A DNA stretch of 64,000 nucleotides from positions 1 to 64,000 of the forward strand of contig DASXNV010000032.1 in assembly GCA_036494815.1 (NCBI GenBank). The letters are read 5' to 3'. The DNA comes from Poindextera sp036494815. GTDB taxonomy: Bacteria > Pseudomonadota > Alphaproteobacteria > Caulobacterales > Caulobacteraceae. Positions 37,136 through 47,066 of the stretch are shown piece after piece. The notes beneath the pieces were generated by a model. It was not told the origin of the DNA. It ran no database searches and saw only the letters and a list, made by a program, of their open reading frames with translations. The position numbers were made by a program, and so were the translations under genes. Each line of letters starts with the position of its first letter. Positions within the stretch are counted from its first letter, which is position 1.

Positions 37136-37465
37136 CTAGCCGATGGTCCGATAGTCGCGGGTCAGGCGCTCGCCGGCCGCGATATCCCGGCGGGCGATTA
37201 GCGCCATGAGCAGGCTCGATAACCGCGCGTTGGGATCTTCCGCATGGGCGATCATCGGCAGGAGCGGATCGAAGAAATAGTGGCCATTGATGTGCTCGAG
37301 CGTGAAGCTGTCGGGGCCCGGGCGCCATCGAACGTGCTCAAGCACCAGGATCGGTTCGCCGGCCTCAAAAGCGTGCAGGGCGTAGAGGCGCTCCACGCCA
37401 GACTCGCAAAGCACACGGCAATTGGCTGGACATTTCAGGGTCTTGACTAAACCCGCTCCGGACAT
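37136..37465 (-). CDS. minimal SET-domain protein
   Basis: The 109-residue protein keeps the outline of a SET methyltransferase: an entry strand (LYALHAFEAGEPILVLEH), an NHxxxPN-like segment (IAHAEDPNARLS) and a C-terminal pair LIARRDIAAGERLTRDYRTI, matching the RDI.GEEL.DY motif. SET domains methylate lysines or other substrates. At this length the pre- and post-SET parts are missing. It starts MSGAGLVKTLKCPANCRVLC. It may act on ribosomal or other proteins; substrate unknown. Confidence 0.7.
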   Translation of the reverse strand: MSGAGLVKTLKCPANCRVLCESGVERLYALHAFEAGEPILVLEHVRWRPGPDSFTLEHINGHYFFDPLLPMIAHAEDPNARLSSLLMALIARRDIAAGERLTRDYRTIG

Positions 37466-37496
37466 ACCGAGGGAGCGGCGCAGGTCTCGACGGGGG

Positions 37497-37721
37497 CTAA
37501 CGGCGTCCAAGTCTGCGGTTCCAGAAGGGGATGGTCCTGGCGACACCGAAGCCGGCGAACCAGAGCAAACACAATACACGCAACGATGTTCCCGATCCGG
37601 GAATGCGGCTGGCGAGGGCCAGCAGGGCCACGAAGCCGAGCGCGCCTATCGCGGTCAATAAAAGGTAGGTCGGCCAGCCGGGAGTAGAGCCCGGGCGGCG
37701 CCAGGATGCGATCGTCAGCAT
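37497..37721 (-). CDS. small two-helix membrane protein, unknown
   Basis: The 74-residue product begins MLTIASWRRPGSTPGWPTYL and has two hydrophobic segments (LLLTAIGALGFVALLALASR and LRVLCLLWFAGFGVARTIPF) with a basic end (WNRRLGRR). No family is recognised. ATG at 37721 is the first that gives a membrane protein. Confidence 0.5.
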   Translation of the reverse strand: MLTIASWRRPGSTPGWPTYLLLTAIGALGFVALLALASRIPGSGTSLRVLCLLWFAGFGVARTIPFWNRRLGRR

Positions 37722-38007
37722 GAGCGGTCTGCGCCTCCATCGCGAAATGGACGAAAAGCAGAGCTTAGCGGCCATCTCCGTCGGCGCAGGATCACGCGGC
37801 GCGTCGTAAAGGGTCGATTCTGCGTTTGGGCCTGGCGCATAAAAGACGCGCAAAGGCGTCAGGGGCCGCCATGGCGCATAGTCGAAATTTTATGTGCGCC
37901 ACTCAACGCCAGCATGGAGCTTTTACGCCTTTTGGCGCGACGAAGCAGGGCCCGCCGAGCGGCCGATCGAGCCGCCCGATTGCGCGGGCGCTGTCAGGAA
38001 CGCTTCC

Positions 38008-38454
38008 ATGCTTGCGATCGAGACGCCGATCTCCAACGAACCCGAACCGCCGCTTCAACGCCTGTTGCATCTTACCCGCGTGCGGCCGGACCAGGCCATC
38101 AGCGTCGCCGGCCCCGACAGCCTGGCGGTGATGATCGAGCTTTGCCGGGCCGGTTATAGCCGGGTGCAATGCGCTCGCCAGGCCACCTGCGCTGGCGCTG
38201 ACGAAACCAGCGATCTGTTGATCCTGACCGGGCCGGCGGAAGCCCTCGGTGGGCTCGCCGCGCGCACCGCCCCGTTGCTGCGAAACGGCGGTGTGGTCGC
38301 CGCCTGGCTGGAGCGGACCGAAGACGATCCGCCGATCCGCGCCGCCCTGCTGGTCCATGGCATGGAGATCACCACCTCCACCCTCGACGCCTCCGGCGAC
38401 CTGGCGGTGATCCACAGGGTATGGCGCAGGGGCCGCTTAGCCCTGGTGTCCTGA
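38008..38454 (+). CDS. hypothetical protein, Rossmann-like
   Basis: The 148-residue product starts MLAIETPISNEPEPPLQRLL. Alternating strands and helices (AISVAGPDSLAVMIELCRAG, DETSDLLILTGPAEALGGLA, RNGGVVAAWLE) resemble half of a methyltransferase-like fold, but no SAM-binding glycine motif is present. It ends 18 bases before the candidate KdpE site, so it lies just upstream of the kdp locus. Function is unknown. Confidence 0.6.
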   Translation: MLAIETPISNEPEPPLQRLLHLTRVRPDQAISVAGPDSLAVMIELCRAGYSRVQCARQATCAGADETSDLLILTGPAEALGGLAARTAPLLRNGGVVAAWLERTEDDPPIRAALLVHGMEITTSTLDASGDLAVIHRVWRRGRLALVS

Positions 38455-38472
38455 CCGGCCGCAGCCTCGCGG

Positions 38473-38492
38473 TCTTTATGCGCTCTTTATGC
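38473..38492 (+). promoter_or_regulatory. candidate KdpE operator, 11-base direct repeat
   Basis: TCTTTATGC occurs at 38473-38481 and again at 38484-38492, starts 11 bases apart. The E. coli KdpE site is a TTTATA-N5-TTTACA direct repeat with the same 11-base spacing. It stands 188 bases before the first kdp-locus small ORF and 271 bases before kdpF. Confidence 0.55.
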
Positions 38493-38679
38493 CTCCGCTT
38501 CCTCATAGGCGTCGAACCTTGATGAGGCCTGGCGGTACAGATGCGCCTTCAGGGTCTGATCGCCCCAAGTCGCAGCGGCTTGAGGCGTGAATCAGTCCCT
38601 CGCCATTTGATTTGGAACACGGCGCAGGGATCGGAGGAGCCAGCCTCCGCCGATCCCGCGTCGCGGGCCGGAGGCTCCA

Positions 38680-38760
38680 ATGGATCTCATCTATATCGGC
38701 GTCGGCGCGGGCATGTTCGCCTTGTTCGGCGTTTACGCCCTGCTCCTGAGGCGGGTCTGA
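38680..38760 (+). CDS. 26-residue membrane peptide upstream of kdpF
   Basis: The frame MDLIYIGVGAGMFALFGVYA LLLRRV is one membrane helix with a basic end, similar in size and shape to KdpF. GGAGG stands 6 bases before the ATG. It ends two bases before the kdpF start. It could be a second KdpF-like subunit or a leader peptide. Confidence 0.6.
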   Translation: MDLIYIGVGAGMFALFGVYALLLRRV

Positions 38761-38762
38761 CC

Positions 38763-38849
38763 ATGGTCGTCTCCGTCATCTACATCGCCGCCGCCGTCGG
38801 GGTGGCCATCTACATGCTCGTGGCGCTGTTGCGTCCCGAAAAGTTCTAA
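38763..38849 (+). CDS. kdpF: K+-transporting ATPase subunit KdpF
   Basis: This 28-residue membrane peptide ends YMLVALLRPEKF, the conserved KdpF tail (Y-ALLRPE-F). KdpF stabilises the KdpABC complex in the membrane. It lies 12 bases before kdpA. It is too short for ordinary gene finding but clear by motif and position. Confidence 0.9.
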   Translation: MVVSVIYIAAAVGVAIYMLVALLRPEKF

Positions 38850-38861
38850 GCGGGAACCTCC

Positions 38862-40568
38862 ATGAACATTCAGGGGTGGGCTGAGATCGCCTTGACGATC
38901 GGCCTCGCCGTCGGCCTTGGCTGGCCGCTCGGCATCTATATGGCGCGCGTGTGGAGAGGTGAATCAACCTGGCTCGATCCGGTGCTGAAACCGATCGAGG
39001 CGGTCTTCTATGGCGCCGCCGGCGTCGACAAGACCAAGGGCCAGGGCTGGATCGCCTATACTATGTCCTTCCTGGCCTTCAGCGCCGCGTCCTTCTTCGT
39101 GCTCTACGGCATCCTGCGCCTGCAGAACCACCTGCCTCTGAATCCCCAGGGCTTCGGGCCCATGTCGCCGGACCTGGCCTTCAACACGGCGATCAGTTTC
39201 GTCACCAACACCAACTGGCAGTCCTATTCCGGCGAGAGCGCCGCCAGCCATTTCTCGCAGATGGCCGGCCTCACGGTTCAGAACTTCGCCTCTGCGGCCG
39301 CCGGCATCTGCATCGCCGCCGCCCTGGCGCGCGCCTTCGCGGCCAATCGGGGCGAAAGCCTTGGCAATTTCTGGACCGACCTGGTCCGCATCACCCTCTA
39401 TGTGCTCCTGCCTGGCGCCATCGTCATCGGCCTGGTCCTGGCCGCGCTCGGCGTGCCGCAAACCCTGCTCGCCCATGTGGACGCGACCACCGTCGAAGGC
39501 GCTAAGCAGTCCATCGCGCTGGGCCCCATCGCCAGCCAGGAAGCCATCAAGCAGCTCGGCACCAATGGCGGTGGCTTCTTCAACGCCAATTCGGCCCATC
39601 CGTTCGAAAATCCCAACCCGACCACCAACCTGATCGAAGAGGTGATCATGAACATGCTGGGCTTCGCCTGCGTGGTCGCCTTCGGCCGGGTGGCCAACGT
39701 GGCCAAGGAAGCCCGCGCCCTGGTGATCGCCATGGCCATCATGGTCAGCGGCGCCGCGGCGGCCATCTATGTGGCCGAATCCCAGCCTACCCCGGCCCTG
39801 TCCGCCGCCCATGTGACCACCACCCCCAACATGGAAGGCAAGGAAGTCCGCTTCGGCGCGCCGTCCACCGCGGTCTTCGCCGCCATGACCACCGGCGCCT
39901 CCGACGGTGCGATCAACGGCTGGCACGAGAGCTTCACGCCGTTGGGCGGCGGCGTGGCCCTGTTCATGATCAAGCTGGGTGAAATGCTGCCCGGCGGGGT
40001 CGGGTCCGGCCTCTATGGCATGATCGTCATGGCCCTGTTGGCCGTGTTCGTGGCCGGCCTGATGGTGGGACGCACGCCGGAATATCTCGGCAAGAAGATC
40101 GAGGCGCGGGAGATCAAGCTGGCCATGCTGGCGGCCCTGATCCTGGGGATCTCAATCCTGGGCTTCGCCGCCGTGGCCGTGGTGCTGCCGCTTGCGATCA
40201 AGGCCATGTCGACTAATGGCCCCCACGGCCTGACCGAGGTGCTCTACGCCTATTCCTCGGCCACCGGGAACAATGGCTCGGCCTTCGGCGGCCTCAGCGC
40301 CAATGCCCCCTACTGGAACGTGACCCTGGGCATCGCCATGTGGCTCGGCCGCTTCGCCTACGCCGTGCCGGTCATGGCCCTGGCCGGTGGCCTGGTGATC
40401 AAGCCCAAGCTGCAACCCACTGCCGGCACCCTGCCGACCCACGGTCCGCTGTTCATCAGCCTGGTGATTGGGGTGATCCTGATCCTCGGCGGCCTGCAGT
40501 ATTTTCCGGCCCTGGCCCTCGGTCCGATCGTCGAGCATTTCCAAATGCTTGGCCTGCTCGCCCATTGA
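38862..40568 (+). CDS. kdpA: K+-transporting ATPase subunit A, pore
   Basis: The 568-residue channel-like subunit has ten or more membrane helices. Its four selectivity loops are present, including NTNWQSYSGESAASHFSQMA, LGTNGGGFFNANSAHPFENP and SSATGNNGSAFGGLSANAPY. KdpA binds K+ and passes it to KdpB for high-affinity uptake. It begins MNIQGWAEIALTIGLAVGLG. kdpB follows after 29 bases. Confidence 0.98.
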   Translation: MNIQGWAEIALTIGLAVGLGWPLGIYMARVWRGESTWLDPVLKPIEAVFYGAAGVDKTKGQGWIAYTMSFLAFSAASFFVLYGILRLQNHLPLNPQGFGPMSPDLAFNTAISFVTNTNWQSYSGESAASHFSQMAGLTVQNFASAAAGICIAAALARAFAANRGESLGNFWTDLVRITLYVLLPGAIVIGLVLAALGVPQTLLAHVDATTVEGAKQSIALGPIASQEAIKQLGTNGGGFFNANSAHPFENPNPTTNLIEEVIMNMLGFACVVAFGRVANVAKEARALVIAMAIMVSGAAAAIYVAESQPTPALSAAHVTTTPNMEGKEVRFGAPSTAVFAAMTTGASDGAINGWHESFTPLGGGVALFMIKLGEMLPGGVGSGLYGMIVMALLAVFVAGLMVGRTPEYLGKKIEAREIKLAMLAALILGISILGFAAVAVVLPLAIKAMSTNGPHGLTEVLYAYSSATGNNGSAFGGLSANAPYWNVTLGIAMWLGRFAYAVPVMALAGGLVIKPKLQPTAGTLPTHGPLFISLVIGVILILGGLQYFPALALGPIVEHFQMLGLLAH

Positions 40569-40597
40569 CCCCGCATCCTCAAGGAACGGTGATCTAA

Positions 40598-42634
<2,037 letters not shown>

Positions 42635-42642
42635 GGTCCGCC

Positions 42643-42768
42643 ATGCGTGCTTCGCTCTTACCCCCCACTGTCCGGCGCTCGGTGATGACGGTCGGTCTGT
42701 TTGTCGTCGTTGTCGCACTCACCGCCAAGGTGATCGATCTGGTCGTCGCCGGCGCCGGGTTCGCCTAA
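42643..42768 (+). CDS. 41-residue membrane protein between kdpB and kdpC
   Basis: The frame MRASLLPPTVRRSVMTVGLF VVVVALTAKVIDLVVAGAGF A has an Arg-rich front and one strong membrane helix (VGLFVVVVALTAKVI). GAGG, overlapping the kdpB stop, sits 7 bases before the ATG. The next ORF starts 4 bases after its stop. I know no named Kdp subunit with this sequence. It may be a regulator or accessory subunit of KdpABC. Confidence 0.6.
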   Translation: MRASLLPPTVRRSVMTVGLFVVVVALTAKVIDLVVAGAGFA

Positions 42769-42772
42769 GGCC

Positions 42773-42937
42773 ATGATCCTCCCCTCTCACTGGTCTTCGG
42801 GGATCCTGGCCGCCCCCCTATTCGCCCTCGCCGCCCTGGCGGCCAACCCCCCTCGTCCAGTCGCGCTGACACGGCGGCGCCGGCTGGATACGGGCCCCCG
42901 GACCGGGCTGCCCACAGCCCGGTCCGGACACGGCTGA
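42773..42937 (+). CDS. 54-residue ORF between kdpB and kdpC
   Basis: The frame begins MILPSHWSSGILAAPLFALA with a hydrophobic stretch, then turns Arg/Pro-rich and ends ARSGHG. It lies between the 41-residue ORF (4-base gap) and kdpC (18-base gap). Only a weak AAGG precedes it. The C-terminal half has the look of untranslated GC-rich DNA, so expression is doubtful. Confidence 0.35.
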   Translation: MILPSHWSSGILAAPLFALAALAANPPRPVALTRRRRLDTGPRTGLPTARSGHG

Positions 42938-42955
42938 CGAGAAAGGAATTCCACC

Positions 42956-43546
42956 ATGCTCTCTCAACTTCGCGCGGCCATTATGATGGTGGCTCTGTTC
43001 ACCCTGGTCTTCGGCCTCGGCTACCCCCTGGCCATGACCGGGATCGCCAGCCTCGCCTTCCCGCATCAAGCGGGCGGCAGCCTGATCAAGGACGCGGCCG
43101 GAAAGGTGATCGGTTCGGAACTGATCGCCCAGGGTTTCGCCAAGCCGGAATATCTGCATCCGCGCGGCTCGGCGGCCGGCAATGGCTATGATCCGATGAA
43201 CTCCGGCGGGACCAATCTGGGGCCGCTGGACCAGAAGCTGATCGACAGGGTCAAAGGCGACGCCGCCGCCCTGCGCAAGGAAAACCCTGGCGCGGTCATT
43301 CCGGCGGACGCGGTCACCTATTCCGCCAGCGGCCTGGACCCTGACATCTCTCCGGAATACGCTCGGCTGCAGGCGCCCCGCATCGCCCAGGCCCGCGGCG
43401 CCAGCCAGTCGGAGGTGCTGGCCGCCATCGCCGGCGCCACCCATGGACAGGAGTTGGGCTTCATCGGTCAGCCGCGTGTCAATGTGCTGGCGGTCAATCG
43501 GGCGCTCGACGCGCACAGTCCGGTGGTCCACCCCAGAGCGGGATGA
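42956..43546 (+). CDS. kdpC: K+-transporting ATPase subunit C
   Basis: The 196-residue subunit has one N-terminal membrane helix (AIMMVALFTLVFGLGYPLAM) and a periplasmic domain with GQGFAKPEYLHPRGSAAGNG-type sequence and DPDISPEYARLQAPRIAQAR. It assembles the complex and raises affinity. AAGGA stands 9 bases before the ATG. The last residues (HPRAG) and stop are provided by the start of a dispersed repeat. Confidence 0.97.
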   Translation: MLSQLRAAIMMVALFTLVFGLGYPLAMTGIASLAFPHQAGGSLIKDAAGKVIGSELIAQGFAKPEYLHPRGSAAGNGYDPMNSGGTNLGPLDQKLIDRVKGDAAALRKENPGAVIPADAVTYSASGLDPDISPEYARLQAPRIAQARGASQSEVLAAIAGATHGQELGFIGQPRVNVLAVNRALDAHSPVVHPRAG

Positions 43547-43648
43547 GGAAAAGTGCAAAGCGGTTTTGCGCCCGCATCCCGCTGCAAATGTCGGAAACGA
43601 TCACGTTTAAGATTTTGGATTGTTTCAATCCAAAATCATCGTGATCTA
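43535..43648 (-). repeat. dispersed repeat, family B copy 2
   Basis: On the minus strand it reads tagatcacgatgattttgga at its start, matching 19583-19700 over its whole length with roughly four fifths identity by eye, in inverted orientation. It contains the last three codons and stop of kdpC and fills the gap to kdpD. Confidence 0.85.
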
Positions 43649-43656
43649 ACGGCCTG

Positions 43657-46359
43657 ATGACCTTCGATGAGACCGCCCGCCCCGACCCCGATGCGCTGCT
43701 GGCCGAGGCCAAGCGGCAGGGGCGCGGTCGGCTGAAGGTCTATCTCGGCATGGCGCCGGGAGTGGGCAAGACCTACGAAATGCTCACCTCCGGCCGCCGG
43801 CGCCTTTCCGAGGGCGTGGATGTGGCGGTGGGGGTGGTCGAGACCCACGGCCGCAAGGAGACGGAGGCCCTGACCGAAGGGCTGGAGGTGATGCCGCGCC
43901 AGCCGATCGAGTATCGTGGCCGGCAATTGATGGAGTTCGATCTCGACGGCGCCCTGGCGCGGCGGCCGAAGTTGTTGCTGGTGGACGAATATGCCCATTC
44001 CAATGCGCCGGGCTCGCGCCACCCCAAGCGCTGGCAGGACGTGGAGGAATTGCTCGCCGCCGGCATCGATGTGTGGACAACCCTTAACGTCCAGCACCTG
44101 GAAAGCCTTGTGGACGTGGTCTGGAAGATCACCGGGGTGCGGGTGCGCGAGACGGTGCCGGATTCGGCCCTGTCCGCCGCCGACGAGATCGAGCTCGTCG
44201 ACATCACCCCGGATGAGCTGCGCGAACGTCTGAGCGCGGGCAAGGTCTATATGGCCGAGACCGCCCAGACGGCGGCGACCAATTTCTTTAAGCCGGAAAA
44301 TCTCACCGCCTTGCGCGAAATGGCCCTGCGCCGGGCGGCCCAGACGGTGGACGACCAGCTCATGGGCGCCATGCGCCGGGGCGGGATCGAGGGCCCTTGG
44401 GCGGCCGGCGAGCGCATTCTGGTTCTGATCGCCGGCGACCCCGCCGCCAGCTCCCTGGTCCGCGCCGGTCGCCGCCTTGCTGACCTGATGGCCGACGCCC
44501 GCTGGACCGTGGCCCATGTGGAACGGCCCAACCGGCCGGTGCGCGACCTTTCCGCCGGGCGAAGGGTCAGCGAAGCCCTGAAGCTGGCCGAGCAGCTGGG
44601 GTCCACCACCGTGGTGCTCAACGGCGACGACGTGCCCGAAACCGTGGTCACCTATGCCCGGCGCAACAACGTCACCCAGATTGTCATGGGCAAATCGCCG
44701 GACAATATCTGGCGCATCGTGGCCGGCCGCTCCCTGGCTCGGGCGCTGATGCTGCGCTCCGGCGGCGCCGCCCTGCACTTCGTCAGCGCCGGTGCGCCGG
44801 ACCCAGACGGCCCCGCGCCGCCGCTGACGCGCCGCGTGAGCCTGTGGCGGGATTGGCCGGGCTATGCGGCCGGACTTGGCATGGTGGCCGTCGCCAATGG
44901 CCTGGCCTTCCTGCTCGATCGCTATTCCAGCGGGGCCGACCTGGCCATGATCTTCCTGGCCAGCATCCTGGTCACCGGCCTGGCCTTCGGCCTGCGCGCA
45001 GCCATCGCCGCCTCGACCCTGGCCATCCTGACCTATAACTTCTTCTTTCTGGAGCCGCGCTTTTCGCTGCAGATCGGCCATCCTGGCGACGTCTTCACCT
45101 TCGCCATCTTCCTGGCGGTGGCGGCGGTTACCGGCTGGCTTACCGGGCGCGTGCGCGACCAGGCGCGGCTGTCGGCGCGGCGGGCCTCGGCGGTGACGGC
45201 GCTGCTGGCCGCCAGCCGCCGGCTGTCGGGCGCCACCACCCAGGAGGAGGCCGCGCAGATCCTGGCTGAACAGGCCTCGGCCGCGGCTGGAGGGCGGGCC
45301 CTGGTGCTGCTGCCCAAGGACGACGAGCTGGTTCAGATAGCCGGCGCCCCAGCCCTGGTCAGCCTCAGCGCCGGGGGCATGGCGGCGGCGCGCTGGGCCT
45401 GGGAAAAGGGTGAGGCGGCGGGGGCCGGCACCGGCACCCTGCCTCAGGTCGGCTGGGTCTTTCGCCCCCTGGTGGGCGTGCGGGGGCGCGCCGGTGTAGC
45501 CGGGGTCGAGGCACAGGAGCGGCTGGGGCCGGACGAGGAGCGGCTGGTGGAAGCCATGCTCGACCAGGGCGCGGTGGCGTTGGAGCGTGCCGAACTGGCC
45601 GCGGCCACGGTGGAGAACGAAGCTCTGCGCCGCTCGGACAAGCTGCGCGCGGCCCTGTTCAACTCCATCAGCCACGACCTGCGCACGCCCTTGTCCACGG
45701 TGATGGGCTCGGCCACCACCCTGATCGACTATGGCAAGACCCTGAAGCCCGAGGTCCGCGCCGACCTTCTGATCAGCATCCGCGAGGAGGCCGAACGCCT
45801 CAACCGCTACGTGGGTGACCTGTTGGACATGACCCGCCTGGAGGGCGGCGCGTTGAAGACCCGGTCCGAGTGGACCGATGTGCGCGACGTGTTGGCCGCG
45901 GCCAGCAAACGGGTGGAGCGGCGGCTGGAGGCGCGCACGCTGGTGCGGGACTTCCCGGCGGCTCTGACCTCGGTGGAGACGGACCCGGGCCTGCTGGAGC
46001 AGGCGGTGGTCAATATCCTGGAGAACGCCATCGCCTATGGCCCTGACCGCTCGCGCATCGAGGTGGCGGCCTATGAGGATCGGGGCAATGTGGTGATCGC
46101 CATCGACGACGAGGGGCCGGGTATCCCCCAGGTCGATATCGAGCGCATCTTCGAGCGGTTCCGCCGCCTGGAGGAGCCCTCCGACCGGGGCCGGGGCGAT
46201 CCGGTCAAGGGCGCGGGCCTGGGCCTCTCCATCGCCAAGGGCTTCATTGAGGCCATGGGCGGCCGTATCGCCGCCGCCAGCCCCCTCGCCAACGGCCGCG
46301 GCACGCGCATTCTGATCAGCCTGCCCAAGGCGGTGGCCACACACAGGTTGTTGCTCTGA
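43657..46359 (+). CDS. kdpD: osmosensitive K+ channel sensor kinase KdpD
   Basis: The 900-residue kinase has the KdpD N-domain with Walker A GMAPGVGKT at 31-39 and LLVDEYAHSN. A universal-stress-like domain is followed by four membrane helices at about 400-500, a GAF-like domain, the H-box SHDLRTPLSTVMG with H673 and a GHKL domain (DDEGPGIPQVDIERIFERFR). It senses low K+ and phosphorylates KdpE. It follows kdpC after a repeat and precedes kdpE by one base. Confidence 0.98.
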   Translation: MTFDETARPDPDALLAEAKRQGRGRLKVYLGMAPGVGKTYEMLTSGRRRLSEGVDVAVGVVETHGRKETEALTEGLEVMPRQPIEYRGRQLMEFDLDGALARRPKLLLVDEYAHSNAPGSRHPKRWQDVEELLAAGIDVWTTLNVQHLESLVDVVWKITGVRVRETVPDSALSAADEIELVDITPDELRERLSAGKVYMAETAQTAATNFFKPENLTALREMALRRAAQTVDDQLMGAMRRGGIEGPWAAGERILVLIAGDPAASSLVRAGRRLADLMADARWTVAHVERPNRPVRDLSAGRRVSEALKLAEQLGSTTVVLNGDDVPETVVTYARRNNVTQIVMGKSPDNIWRIVAGRSLARALMLRSGGAALHFVSAGAPDPDGPAPPLTRRVSLWRDWPGYAAGLGMVAVANGLAFLLDRYSSGADLAMIFLASILVTGLAFGLRAAIAASTLAILTYNFFFLEPRFSLQIGHPGDVFTFAIFLAVAAVTGWLTGRVRDQARLSARRASAVTALLAASRRLSGATTQEEAAQILAEQASAAAGGRALVLLPKDDELVQIAGAPALVSLSAGGMAAARWAWEKGEAAGAGTGTLPQVGWVFRPLVGVRGRAGVAGVEAQERLGPDEERLVEAMLDQGAVALERAELAAATVENEALRRSDKLRAALFNSISHDLRTPLSTVMGSATTLIDYGKTLKPEVRADLLISIREEAERLNRYVGDLLDMTRLEGGALKTRSEWTDVRDVLAAASKRVERRLEARTLVRDFPAALTSVETDPGLLEQAVVNILENAIAYGPDRSRIEVAAYEDRGNVVIAIDDEGPGIPQVDIERIFERFRRLEEPSDRGRGDPVKGAGLGLSIAKGFIEAMGGRIAAASPLANGRGTRILISLPKAVATHRLLL

Positions 46360-46360
46360 G

Positions 46361-47053
46361 ATGTCCGCCCACAAACCCCGCATCCTGGTCATCGACGACG
46401 AGCCGCAGCTTCACCGCTTTCTGGGCCCCGCGCTGGAGGCGGCGGGCTATGAGCCGATCCGCGCCGACACCGCCGCCGAGGGGCTGGCGATCATCGCCAC
46501 CCGACCACCGGACGCAGTGATCCTGGACCTGGGCCTGCCGGACCTGGACGGCAAACAGGCGTTGATGCGCGCACGGGCCTTTTATGACGGGCCGATCCTG
46601 ATCCTGTCGGCCCGGGACATGGAGATGGAGAAGATCCAGGCCCTGGACGAGGGCGCCGACGACTATGTGCAAAAGCCTTTTCACGTGGGTGAGCTCTTGG
46701 CCCGCCTGCGCGTGGCCTTGCGTCACCGCCTCAACCGCATCGGCGCCCAGCCCCTGATCAAGGCTGGCGACGTCGAGATCGACCTGATCATGCGCCTGGT
46801 CACCCGCGCCGGAGAGCCTGTGCGCCTGTCGCCCCGGGAATACGACCTTCTAGCCCGGCTGGCCGAGGGCGGTGGCAAGGTCATGACCCATCGCCAGCTC
46901 CTGACCGCCGTCTGGGGGCCGGCCAATACCGATGACGTGCAATATCTGCGGGTGTTTGTCGGCCATCTGCGGCAAAAGTTGGAGGCCGATCCCACGGCCC
47001 CCAGACTGATCGTCACCGAACCCGGGGTAGGCTATCGCTTCATGGCCGACTGA
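46361..47053 (+). CDS. kdpE: kdp operon response regulator KdpE
   Basis: The 230-residue OmpR-type regulator has a receiver domain (IDDEPQ, phospho-acceptor D56 in ILDLGLPD, K in YVQKPF) and a winged-helix domain (RLSPREYDLLARLAEGGGKV, TDDVQYLRVFVGHLRQKLE, GVGYRF). It is expected to bind the direct repeat at 38473-38492. One base separates it from kdpD. Confidence 0.97.
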   Translation: MSAHKPRILVIDDEPQLHRFLGPALEAAGYEPIRADTAAEGLAIIATRPPDAVILDLGLPDLDGKQALMRARAFYDGPILILSARDMEMEKIQALDEGADDYVQKPFHVGELLARLRVALRHRLNRIGAQPLIKAGDVEIDLIMRLVTRAGEPVRLSPREYDLLARLAEGGGKVMTHRQLLTAVWGPANTDDVQYLRVFVGHLRQKLEADPTAPRLIVTEPGVGYRFMAD

Positions 47054-47066
47054 CGGAGAACCCATC

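Noticed and set aside
43636..46392. A 918-codon open frame antiparallel to kdpD
   Set aside because: It is complementary to an unmistakable KdpD, has His/Gly/Gln-rich low-complexity composition and no domain. At this GC content long antisense frames are expected.
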